A stretch of 21,663 nucleotides of DNA, taken from the IMG/VR virus record IMGVR_UViG_3300042540_000763, positions 1 through 21,663 of that record. One strand, 5' to 3'. A program made the translations under genes and the position numbers. Below are positions 5,911 to 13,857 of this stretch, piece after piece; the stretch's first letter is position 1, and each line of letters opens with the position of its first letter. The notes under the pieces are model-generated. The model was not told the origin of the DNA and made no database searches. It saw nothing but the letters and a program-made list of their open reading frames with translations. The DNA comes from a virus.

Positions 5911-8900
5911 ATGGCGACCACTGAAGAAGTCGATCTCGCATATCGAACTCGTTTCCAGGATCAGATGAGCGCTGGCGTAAAGGCGGCGACAGATCAATTG
6001 AAAAACATGGGCGCCGCTATGGACGCCACAGAGGTTAAGGCGCAGAAGGCGGAAAAGAGTTTTACGACACTTGTAACAAAGATTGACGCCAGCGCGAAAG
6101 TGGCGCTTGCCAAGGCGCGTGCGGATGAGCAACTGGCATTAAGTATCGCCAGGATCAATGCAGAAATCGGAACAAAATTTGTTCCAAACCAAACCCGAGC
6201 CAATGAACTCATCCAAAAGGCAACGCGCGACCGCGAGGTTTATATTGCGCGGCTAGAACGCAGCATCGCGCTTGAACAACGCAATAATCAGGCTGCTCTA
6301 GATTTCGCCAAGAACGGCGGCGCGGCTATGACTAGCCTTTCCGCATCTTCAAGCGCGGCGGCTCGCAGCATTGGCTTGATTGGCGCGAATTTTGGCACGG
6401 CTGGCAATACGCTGATGTCTTTCGCCAGTGGCGCAGGCGGCGTGGCTGTTGCGCTTGCTGCGATTGGCGCCAGCGCCATTGCGGCGGGCAGTGGCATAGC
6501 ACGCGCCGGGGATCAGGCGACGGCTTCCTTGGCGCGCCTAGGGGCCGCGACAGGATCAATCGGCGCGGCGGAAAAGGCTTATCAAAGCCTGTTTGAGTTG
6601 TCGCAAAAGACTGGCGTTGCGGTATCCGAAAGCGCCGGAGCTTTTGGACGTTTCGCTGTCGCAGCGCGCGACATCGGCGCCACTCAGGCGCAAGTCCTTA
6701 GCCTTGTGCAGACGATTCAGCAAGCGGGGATTGTTGCGGGCACTAGCACACAAGAAACAGCATCTGCCACAATGCAGTTGGGCCAGGCTCTTGCATCCGG
6801 AAAATTTCAAGGCGATGAACTACGCTCAGTTATGGAAAACATGCCGCCGCTTGCTGCCGGATTGGCTCGCGAATTGGGCGTAGGAGTTGGCGAACTTCGC
6901 AAGCTTGGTTCCGAGGGCAAGTTAACCACAGATGTAGTTTTCCCTGCATTGTTGCGCTTGGGTCAATCCATCAATGTCGAGTTTGAGAAAATGCCGGTCA
7001 CTATGGCGCGGTCATTTTCAATTCTTGGCGAGGCAATGACGCGCTTTGCGGCGGACTTGGACCGCGCGCTTGGATTGTCGCAGGGCATTGCGCGGGCGGC
7101 GCAAACGGCGGCAGCGGCGGTAAATGCGGGGCGCCAGACTTTGGGCCTTGGCACTCCTTTGGAAATGGCAACATCCGGTTATGACCGTAGCCGTGAGCGC
7201 GTGACTAATCTGGATCAGCAGATTGCCAATGCTGAAGGCGCGCTTGGTGGCGCCATGCCAGGGGGCACACGCGGCATTATGCGCCGCAATCTTGACGCAT
7301 TGAGGCAAGAGCGCGTTCTCGCCATTCAGGAGCTTGAAAGGTTCATCGCGCAACGGAACCAGTTGGAGAGTGAAGCGCAACAGGCTGGCGAGGCGGAGGA
7401 ATACACTGCCGGGCAGCGCGCCATTCAATCGCAGCGGAATAGGGATCAGGCGCGGCTAGAGGAACTCTACAAGGCGCTGGATAAGGACCGCACTATTCGC
7501 GCCGAACATGCCGAGCGTGTAAGGCAGATTGACGAATTGGCAGCGCGCGGCACGCTCAATCAAGAAGAGGCAACGCGCCTTCGCACCATTGCCGAACGCG
7601 ACCGCGATGCATCCTTGTCGCGCCTTGTCGAGCGCAGCGATAGGGCGCGCGATGCGACTGACCGTTTGACGGATGCCCAGCGCGACAATCAAAGGCTTGT
7701 GCAACAGGGCGTGTCATTGGCGGAAAGCGCCGCAACGGAAAATGAAAAATACGAGGCGCAAGTGCGCGCTTTGGCGGCGGCTTTGAGCGCCGGGCAAATA
7801 TCTCAGGAACGCTATAACAGGGCTGTCGCGCAATTAAGCCCTGCCATGCGTGAAGCGCGGCAGGCTGAAGAACGCGCCTTGCAGGAGCGCGAGCGCCTTA
7901 ATCGGCAGATTACCGATGACATAGTGCGGTATTCGGCGGATAGCTTCGCTACGCTTTGGAGCAATACCGGGCGCGGCTTTGCCGGCCTGATGGAGAGCAT
8001 GTTGCAGATGGTGCGCCGCACTTTCGCGCGCATCGCGGCAGAGGCGGTAATCCGGCCAATCGTGACGCCTATCGTGTCGAGTTTCGTGACGCCGATCATG
8101 GGCGCGCTGGGCTTTGGCGGTGGCATGGCGCCGGGCGGTGTAAGCGCAGGCGGCGGCGGCGGTATTGGCGCGGGCCAGATATTGCAGGCAGGGCAGGCGA
8201 TTTCTGGCATGGCGGGCGGTGGTGGTAGCCTGATGAATATGCTCGGGCTGGGCGGTGCTGGTGCGGGCATCAGTAGCTTTTTGGCGCAGCCGATCTTTGG
8301 GGCCGCAGCGCAAGCAAGCGCCACAAACAGCGCGCTTGCGGCTATGCCTGGCGGCATGATGGGGCCGGCTACACCAGCCGCAGTAGGTGTCCCCGGCATG
8401 AGCATCGGCGCCGTCGCTGGTTCTGCCGCCGCAGGCTTCGGCGCTGGCATGCTGGGCGGCACGATTAGCGGCGGTATTCGTGGCACGGCTGATCCTACAG
8501 CTGGCAGCGCGATTGGCGCGGCTATTGGCACCGCTATCGGCTTTGCGCTTATTCCTGTTCTAGGCCCGCTTGGCCCGATCATCGGCGGTTTTGTCGGCGG
8601 CACGGCAGGCGGCCTGTTCGGCCCGACGCGCAAAGGTATGGCTGCGCGCGCGGGCGGCGATGTGTTCCTGGGCGTCAATGACGCTGGCCTTCTGAACATC
8701 ACAAACGCCGCCGGCAAGCGTTGGGATCAGGGCGGCGCCACGGCGGCGGTGCAACAGCAGCTTGACGCCATCAACCAGCAGGCAGCGGCGCGCGGCCTGA
8801 CCTTTGCCGCGCCTGGGCAACACGCGGTCGGCTTTGGGCAGGCGTCATCATCGCCGCGCGAATTGCAGCAGGCGGCGTTTATCGCTCAGCTTCGCAGCGG

Positions 8901-9861
8901 TAATGTCAATCAGATGACCGCCTTCTCCACGCTGGCGGGGCGGCAATCTTCCACGCTGGAACAAGCCTTTCAGGCGGCGGATTTTGTCACGCAAATTTAT
9001 GATCCGCTGACCCGCGCGGCGGAACAAACCAGCGCCTTCACGGCGGCGATGGAAGCCTTAACCAAGGCTTACGATGACGCCATAACCAAGGCGCGCGACT
9101 TGGGCTTGTCTGAGGCTGATCTGGCAGCGCAGCGCGCGGAACGCATCGCAAAGCTTGAAGCCGACCGCGCCCGCGATCTGGACATCATAGACCGCACCAT
9201 TGCATCGCGCCGCATGATTGCGGCGGGCGATACGCGCGGCGCGAACCTGACGCAATTTGACCTTCGGGCGGAAGCGGAATTGCGCGCCTTCGGGGATCAG
9301 CTTTTCGCGCTTGGGTTTGAGCGCACCGGCGATGAATACCGCCGCCGCGTGGTGGAATTGGAGCAGGTCATCGCCGATGAACGGCTGGCCGTGATGCGCC
9401 AATTTGACAACCAGATGCGCGGCATTACGCAAGGCTTGCTGGAAGGCCTGACGCTTGGCGATTTGGGCGGCCTGCCGCTTGAAGCGCGCTACGGCGCGGC
9501 CTTGTCCAGCCTATCGGCGGCGCAGCAGCCTTTGTTGGACGGCGCGACGCCAGAAGAATTGGCCGAGTTTGCGCGCGTGGCACAGATTGCGCTGCCTGTC
9601 GCGCGGGAGTTTCTCGGCATTTCCGGCAGCTTTGCGGAATTGGTGGCGGATGTTTCCCGCACGCTCCGCACCGCTGCGCCGGGCACTGATCCGGCCAATC
9701 TGGGCGCGCTTTTGGAAGCCCAGGTGGCGGGCGCTGATCGGCTGGAATTGGCCGTGATCGGCACCGGCCAGGCGCAAACGCAAGTCTTGAATAGCCTGCT
9801 GACCGAACTGCGGCGATTGACAGCGCAGAATGAAGCGCTGTTGGCGCGCGCTACTGTTTAA
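5911..9861 (+). CDS. Tape measure protein
   Basis: A 1316-residue protein, the longest in the window, in the expected place after the chaperone. Residues about 200-350 carry the tape-measure N-terminal domain, with the signature 'GDELRSVMENMPPLAAGLAR' near 301 followed by 'LRKLGSEGKLTTDVVFPAL'. A hydrophobic Ala/Gly segment lies at about 171-197. Residues about 430-680 are charged coiled coil. About 735-910 is Gly/Ala/Met-rich and hydrophobic, suited to membrane interaction during DNA ejection, and about 1055-1170 is a second coiled coil. The start has AAGGGGG at 5897-5903 in front. With the usual rule of about 0.15 nm per residue, the tail would be close to 200 nm, an estimate only. No lytic transglycosylase or peptidase motif is apparent. 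Confidence 0.93.
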   Translation: MATTEEVDLAYRTRFQDQMSAGVKAATDQLKNMGAAMDATEVKAQKAEKSFTTLVTKIDASAKVALAKARADEQLALSIARINAEIGTKFVPNQTRANELIQKATRDREVYIARLERSIALEQRNNQAALDFAKNGGAAMTSLSASSSAAARSIGLIGANFGTAGNTLMSFASGAGGVAVALAAIGASAIAAGSGIARAGDQATASLARLGAATGSIGAAEKAYQSLFELSQKTGVAVSESAGAFGRFAVAARDIGATQAQVLSLVQTIQQAGIVAGTSTQETASATMQLGQALASGKFQGDELRSVMENMPPLAAGLARELGVGVGELRKLGSEGKLTTDVVFPALLRLGQSINVEFEKMPVTMARSFSILGEAMTRFAADLDRALGLSQGIARAAQTAAAAVNAGRQTLGLGTPLEMATSGYDRSRERVTNLDQQIANAEGALGGAMPGGTRGIMRRNLDALRQERVLAIQELERFIAQRNQLESEAQQAGEAEEYTAGQRAIQSQRNRDQARLEELYKALDKDRTIRAEHAERVRQIDELAARGTLNQEEATRLRTIAERDRDASLSRLVERSDRARDATDRLTDAQRDNQRLVQQGVSLAESAATENEKYEAQVRALAAALSAGQISQERYNRAVAQLSPAMREARQAEERALQERERLNRQITDDIVRYSADSFATLWSNTGRGFAGLMESMLQMVRRTFARIAAEAVIRPIVTPIVSSFVTPIMGALGFGGGMAPGGVSAGGGGGIGAGQILQAGQAISGMAGGGGSLMNMLGLGGAGAGISSFLAQPIFGAAAQASATNSALAAMPGGMMGPATPAAVGVPGMSIGAVAGSAAAGFGAGMLGGTISGGIRGTADPTAGSAIGAAIGTAIGFALIPVLGPLGPIIGGFVGGTAGGLFGPTRKGMAARAGGDVFLGVNDAGLLNITNAAGKRWDQGGATAAVQQQLDAINQQAAARGLTFAAPGQHAVGFGQASSSPRELQQAAFIAQLRSGNVNQMTAFSTLAGRQSSTLEQAFQAADFVTQIYDPLTRAAEQTSAFTAAMEALTKAYDDAITKARDLGLSEADLAAQRAERIAKLEADRARDLDIIDRTIASRRMIAAGDTRGANLTQFDLRAEAELRAFGDQLFALGFERTGDEYRRRVVELEQVIADERLAVMRQFDNQMRGITQGLLEGLTLGDLGGLPLEARYGAALSSLSAAQQPLLDGATPEELAEFARVAQIALPVAREFLGISGSFAELVADVSRTLRTAAPGTDPANLGALLEAQVAGADRLELAVIGTGQAQTQVLNSLLTELRRLTAQNEALLARATV

Positions 9862-9872
9862 GGACGGAACCC

Positions 9873-11396
9873 ATGCCCCTTCCCGCTTACCGCGCGAAAC
9901 AATCTACCGATACCGCAGGCACCGGAACGATTGTGCTGAATGCCGCGGCTTCCAATGCGCGTAGCTTCGCCGCTGCCTTCGGCGCATCATCGCGGCGCGT
10001 CATGTATGCCATTTCCTGGTCCACCGGGTATGAGATTGGCCTGGGCGATTTCAATGGCGGCACGCCCGGCAGTTTGACGCGCGCGACGGTGCTGGCGTCT
10101 TCTAATGCGGGCGCCTTGGTTGCCCTGCCTGCTGGCACTAAGGATGTCTTTGCCGTATTCGCCCCGGCAGCGCGGGAAGTGGTGTCATTTTCCGCGACCG
10201 CCACGCTGGCACTTGCGGACCTTGGCAATGCGGCGATTTTTACCGGCGCCAGCGCTGCCACGCTTAATCTGCCAGCGATTGCGACTGCGCCGATCGGCGC
10301 GGGATGGCTGATCCTGAATAACGGCACGGCGGCACTGACGATTGATCCGAACGGTGCGGAACTGGTGAACGGCGCGGCGACTTTGGTGTTGCAGCCGGGG
10401 CAATCTGCCCAGGTGTTGCGTGAGGCCAGCGCCTGGCGCGCGGCGGTGATGATGGGGCCGATAGTCACCGGCAACCTGTCTGTGAGTGGCGAGGTCCAAT
10501 CCACCGGCCCGATACGGATGCCGGCGGGGACTGCGCTGCTGCCTGCCATTACGCCAACGGGTGATCCTGATACTGGCCTTTACACGCCTGGCGCGAATAT
10601 CTTGGCGGTGTCGCTTGGCGGTTTGGAAGTCGCGCGCTGGGAAGGCGGGCGGTATCAAATGGCCGGGTCGGATGGCGCGACGTTGCATCGGATTGCCGGC
10701 GCATCTTTCGCGCTGCGCCTGCAATCCCTGGCCGCCACTGGCATGAATGTGGAAGCCGTAAACCCGACAGAAGCGAGCTTTCAGCCTTTGCTTTTGGGTG
10801 GTTCTACTGTCACGCTTCGCACCAGCGGCACGGCGCGCGTTACGGTGCCGGCCTCGGGGGCGGTGGATGTTGTGGGGCCTTTTTCGATTGACGGCAATAA
10901 TGTCGGTATCAATCGCGGAACGGAACAGGCGACCACAAGCGGCGTGTCGATTGATTTCACCGGCATTCCGGCTGGCGTGCGGCGGGTGACCGTTTTGTTT
11001 GATCGTGTTTCAACTAATGGCACGTCACCGATTATGGTTCAGCTTGGCATTTCCACTGGCATTGAAGCAACCGGATACACGGTGGGTGGAACGCGCGCTG
11101 GATCAAGTAATTTTGCGTCGCACTCGGCATATACAACTGGATTTGCCTTTAGCGACTCATCCGGTATGGTGGCATCGCAGCTTTTTACAGGTAGCTTACA
11201 GCTTGATCTTTTCAATGTGACCAACAATAGCTTTGTTGGAAACGGGTTTATTTCATCTAACACAGCAGGCGGATATGCTCTGTTTACTTCTGGTCGTAAA
11301 GCGCTTGCGGGCGTTTTGGACAGGCTGAGAATAACCACAGTAAACGGCACAGACACTTTTGATAATGGCGCAGCTATCATCATGTGGGAGTTCTGA
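9873..11396 (+). CDS. Tail fibre / receptor-binding protein
   Basis: A 507-residue protein immediately after the tape measure. The N-terminus (PLPAYRAKQSTDTAGTGTIV…, 'RVMYAISWSTGYEIGLGDF', 'SLTRATVLASSNAGALVALP') resembles N-terminal attachment domains of phage fibres. About residue 230 there is 'GDPDTGLYTPGANILAVSLG' followed by 'GLEVARWEGGRYQM', the recurring module ('DTGiy…g…vs.gg.e..r') of tail fibres. Residues about 350-507 are a separate beta-rich domain that probably binds the receptor. That last part is markedly AT-richer than the rest (79/180 G+C over 11101-11280 against 39/60 over 10201-10260), suggesting domain exchange. AAGGA at 9860-9864 precedes the ATG. It is followed by a likely fibre-assembly protein. 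Confidence 0.75.
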   Translation: MPLPAYRAKQSTDTAGTGTIVLNAAASNARSFAAAFGASSRRVMYAISWSTGYEIGLGDFNGGTPGSLTRATVLASSNAGALVALPAGTKDVFAVFAPAAREVVSFSATATLALADLGNAAIFTGASAATLNLPAIATAPIGAGWLILNNGTAALTIDPNGAELVNGAATLVLQPGQSAQVLREASAWRAAVMMGPIVTGNLSVSGEVQSTGPIRMPAGTALLPAITPTGDPDTGLYTPGANILAVSLGGLEVARWEGGRYQMAGSDGATLHRIAGASFALRLQSLAATGMNVEAVNPTEASFQPLLLGGSTVTLRTSGTARVTVPASGAVDVVGPFSIDGNNVGINRGTEQATTSGVSIDFTGIPAGVRRVTVLFDRVSTNGTSPIMVQLGISTGIEATGYTVGGTRAGSSNFASHSAYTTGFAFSDSSGMVASQLFTGSLQLDLFNVTNNSFVGNGFISSNTAGGYALFTSGRKALAGVLDRLRITTVNGTDTFDNGAAIIMWEF

Positions 11397-11398
11397 TC

Positions 11399-11758
11399 AT
11401 GACCCCGACACGCATTGAAGTGAACGTGCTTACCGGCGAATCAATCGAAGTCGAATTGACGCCAGAAGAAATCGCGGCGCTGCCGCCCCCGGAAGCGCCA
11501 GCCGTCCCGCAAGAGGTGACGAACTTCCAGGCGCGCGCCCTGCTGATGAATATGCCGGGCAGCGCGCCAGGCCGCAGCCTGTTTCAAGACGTGAACGACA
11601 CACTTCAAGCCATGGGCGGCGTGGAATTTCAGGCCTGGGAATACACGACAGTATTCCCGCGCCAGTCCGCATTGATTGCGGCGATCGCGGCGCAACTGAA
11701 CCTGACCGAAGCGCAGCTTGACCAGATGTTCATCGCGGCGGCGGCGATTAGCGTTTAA
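11399..11758 (+). CDS. Tail fibre-associated protein (assembly/chaperone type)
   Basis: A 119-residue protein directly after the fibre. Its first half carries an acidic/proline linker ('VELTPEEIAALPPPEAPAVP'). The second half is a pattern I associate with short C-terminal domains of phage fibre-linked proteins: 'NFQARALLMNMPG', then 'DVNDTLQAMGGVEFQAWEYT', 'VFPRQSALIAAIAAQLNLTE' and 'QLDQMFIAAAAI'. Such domains are found in XkdW-like or fibre-assembly proteins. Start at the ATG 3 bases after the fibre stop, with GGGAG nine bases upstream; an in-frame GTG at 11384 is less likely. Function by association only. Confidence 0.6.
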   Translation: MTPTRIEVNVLTGESIEVELTPEEIAALPPPEAPAVPQEVTNFQARALLMNMPGSAPGRSLFQDVNDTLQAMGGVEFQAWEYTTVFPRQSALIAAIAAQLNLTEAQLDQMFIAAAAISV

Positions 11759-12153
11759 TGAAAACGCTCCGCCTTATCCTGGCCGAACTCAATACGCCAT
11801 CGGCGCAGCGTGACCATTGGTTTCTCTGGTGCGCGGCGCAGATGGCCCATGCCCTGATCGGCGCGGCCTTGGCGGGGGGCTTCCTGTTTTGGCTTTCGCC
11901 TGCCGAGGCTTTTGCGGCGGCGGCGCTTGGCTATGCGCTGGCAAAGGAAGTGCCGGATTTTCTGAGCGCGCCTTCATGGGCCAATGCGCGGGATTGCGTG
12001 CAGGATGCTCTTTTCGTGACGGCTGGCGCAGCCTTGGCCGTAGCCATCGCGGGCGGACACGCCGCCTTGTTTGCGGTGGCAGTTGTGGGATGCGCGGTAG
12101 GGCTGTTCTGGGGTGCGGCGGTGCGGCTGAAAGGGGCGGGCGATGTTCGGTGA
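11758..12153 (+). CDS. Small multi-pass membrane protein
   Basis: A 131-residue protein with three or four predicted membrane segments at about residues 25-47 ('MAHALIGAALAGGFLFWL'), 48-65, 85-103 ('LFVTAGAALAVAIAGG') and 103-122 ('AALFAVAVVGCAVGLFWGA'). A polar stretch 'GYALAKEVPDFL' with a later 'DCVQDALFV' gives a KE…D…D pattern between helices, which recalls small phage or envelope proteins such as the YfiM-like group, but I cannot assign it. Its ATG overlaps the preceding stop (TAATG), and its 3' end overlaps the next small gene. It lies in the tail-fibre block, away from the holin-endolysin pair. It might be a second holin-like or entry-related membrane protein; that is speculation. Confidence 0.65.
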   Translation: MKTLRLILAELNTPSAQRDHWFLWCAAQMAHALIGAALAGGFLFWLSPAEAFAAAALGYALAKEVPDFLSAPSWANARDCVQDALFVTAGAALAVAIAGGHAALFAVAVVGCAVGLFWGAAVRLKGAGDVR

Positions 12154-12301
12154 TGACGCCCCGGCCATGGACGCGCCTGCCATCTTGGCGGAAAGCATGT
12201 CAAACGCGGGCCTTGCCTTTCGCCCCATGCTGACCATCGGGGATCAGCCGCGCGCCGTGATCCTGGCGCTGGAAATCCAGGTAAAGGCGGTGGCGGCATG
12301 A
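12143..12301 (+). CDS. 52-residue protein of unknown function
   Basis: A short frame from ATG 12143 to TGA 12299-12301, overlapping the end of the membrane-protein gene by 11 bases and the start of the baseplate gene by ATGA. The product begins MFGDDAPAMDAPAILAESMS and ends 'LALEIQVKAVAA'. It is acidic at the front and amphipathic at the back. GGGGCGGG at 12132-12139 could serve as a weak ribosome-binding site. The tight fit between two coupled genes and the absence of any other use for these 150 bases support it as real. No family recognised. Confidence 0.6.
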   Translation: MFGDDAPAMDAPAILAESMSNAGLAFRPMLTIGDQPRAVILALEIQVKAVAA

Positions 12302-13857
12302 TCGCGCTTGACGCGCCGGGGATGCTGGCACCGGCCTTCCTGCCGGATGCGTTTATATCGCCGCAGAGCATCACGGCGCTGCGCTTTGCCTCGGCTGGTT
12401 TTTACTCCGCCACTACTGACACGCCCGCGCTGGAGTTTTTCGAACCGCGCATTTTGGGCGATATTGAAATCGGGCAATCCGCCGCCGATGCGGTGGCGGT
12501 TGGCGGCAGGGTGGCGCTAACCGTGTCAGAAATCGCGATTGCTGATGCTGATGGCTTCGCCGCCGATCTGGCGCGGTATGGCATTGCGGATGGCCGGCAG
12601 GCTTGGGTTTTTTCAATTCCGGTGAACGATGCCAGCGCCAGCGATTTCGGCACAAGCCTTGCCAGCGCTGCCGTGCCGTTTTCGGGCATTGTGCGGCAGG
12701 TGGACCGCACCGGCGCCTTCGCGGCGCGGCTGGCCCTGAATGACATTACGGAACGTCTATCCACCCCCTTGCAGCCGACGCTCTATCAGGGCACCGGCGG
12801 CACGGAAGGCGGCACGGATTTGAAAGGAAAGCCCAAGCCGGTGGCGCTTGGGCAGGTTTTCAATGTGGCGCCGGTATTTCTGGGCAATGTAAACCTAGGC
12901 GCCGGCAGCCTGCCAACTTATCAATCGCATTGGCGCGACATCGCCGGGCATGACGCCATCCGCATTCGCGGCGTGGCGCAAACCATCATCACAACCGGCA
13001 CGCCAACCGTTGGGCAGGCGCGCGATTATCCGGCGCAGGGCCTGTTTCAACTCGGCGCATCGCCGGATGGCGACGTAACCGCCGATCTGCGCGGCGATGC
13101 GGTGCCGATCTACATAAACACGCTGCCCACCATCCTGCGCCGGATGCTGGAAAGCCTTGGCGGCGCTTACGGCGCCAGCGAATTTGATAGCACCGCCTGG
13201 GCCTTTGCCGAGGTGGATTTGCCGGGCATTGTGGGCTTCTACCAGGGCGCAACGTCCATCAGCGCGCTATCTGCGGTGGAAGATATGCTGGCAGGCTCAG
13301 GCGCCATCCTGGCAGGGGGCAGGGCAGGGCGCTTGATCCTGGCGGACCCGCTGGCGACGGATGCGCCGCAGTTTGACGTGACGGCTGCCACCATTCTGGA
13401 ATGTGAACCCTTGCCGTTGCCGGCCAGCCTTCGCCCCCTGCCGCGCGCGGTGGCGGTGCGGTGGGATCGGAACCACGCGCCGCTGTCCAACATCGCGGGC
13501 GCGGTATCGGCGGCGGATCGGCAGCGGCTTTCGCAGGAAGGCAGCTTTGCGCGGGCGGAAAGCGCCATCATCACATCGCAGGTGGCGCAGCAGCGCGACA
13601 TCAGCTTCCGGGCCAGCTACGCCCTGGAAGCCGATGCGCTGGCGCGGGCGAATAAATGGCGCGCGGTGCTGGAAGCCGGGCCGCGCATGGTGCGGGTGGT
13701 GACAGATCGTTACCTGGGTCAGATCGAGATCGGGCAGATCGGCCGCGTCACCTATCCCGCCTTCGGCCTGCAAAACGGCTTCATTGGCGTAGTGGTGGGC
13801 TGGCGCGAAAACCTGAGCGCGCGGCGGGTGGAAATCACACTTTGGGGGGCAGGCTGA
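12298..13857 (+). CDS. Baseplate/tail hub-like protein
   Basis: A 519-residue protein with the features of phage tail-tip or baseplate hub proteins. The N-terminal part has 'FYSATTDTPALEFFEPRILG' near residue 39. The middle carries 'GKPKPVALGQVFNVAPVFLG' near residues 177-196, a frequent motif of this group. The C-terminal 50 residues ('DRYLGQIEIGQIGRVTYPAF', then 'GWRENLSARRVEITLWG') match the usual 'l.iGdv.rvt.prfGl…vvg…..vtltLwg' ending. It probably sits at the tail tip and holds the receptor-binding proteins encoded on both sides. The ATG overlaps the stop of the 52-residue gene, and its own stop overlaps the next ATG, so it is translationally coupled both ways. Confidence 0.75.
   Translation: MIALDAPGMLAPAFLPDAFISPQSITALRFASAGFYSATTDTPALEFFEPRILGDIEIGQSAADAVAVGGRVALTVSEIAIADADGFAADLARYGIADGRQAWVFSIPVNDASASDFGTSLASAAVPFSGIVRQVDRTGAFAARLALNDITERLSTPLQPTLYQGTGGTEGGTDLKGKPKPVALGQVFNVAPVFLGNVNLGAGSLPTYQSHWRDIAGHDAIRIRGVAQTIITTGTPTVGQARDYPAQGLFQLGASPDGDVTADLRGDAVPIYINTLPTILRRMLESLGGAYGASEFDSTAWAFAEVDLPGIVGFYQGATSISALSAVEDMLAGSGAILAGGRAGRLILADPLATDAPQFDVTAATILECEPLPLPASLRPLPRAVAVRWDRNHAPLSNIAGAVSAADRQRLSQEGSFARAESAIITSQVAQQRDISFRASYALEADALARANKWRAVLEAGPRMVRVVTDRYLGQIEIGQIGRVTYPAFGLQNGFIGVVVGWRENLSARRVEITLWGAG

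Noticed and set aside
7812-8717. 301-residue minus-strand open frame inside the tape measure gene
   Set aside because: Pro/Ala-rich antisense of the Gly/Ala/Met-rich part of the tape measure; no ribosome-binding site and no partner genes.
11637-11658. Inverted repeat gggaatac-acgaca-gtattccc inside the fibre-associated gene
   Set aside because: An 8-bp perfect pair with a short loop is expected several times by chance in 21 kb, and it lies in coding sequence (WEYTTVFP). No second copy seen that would make it an operator.
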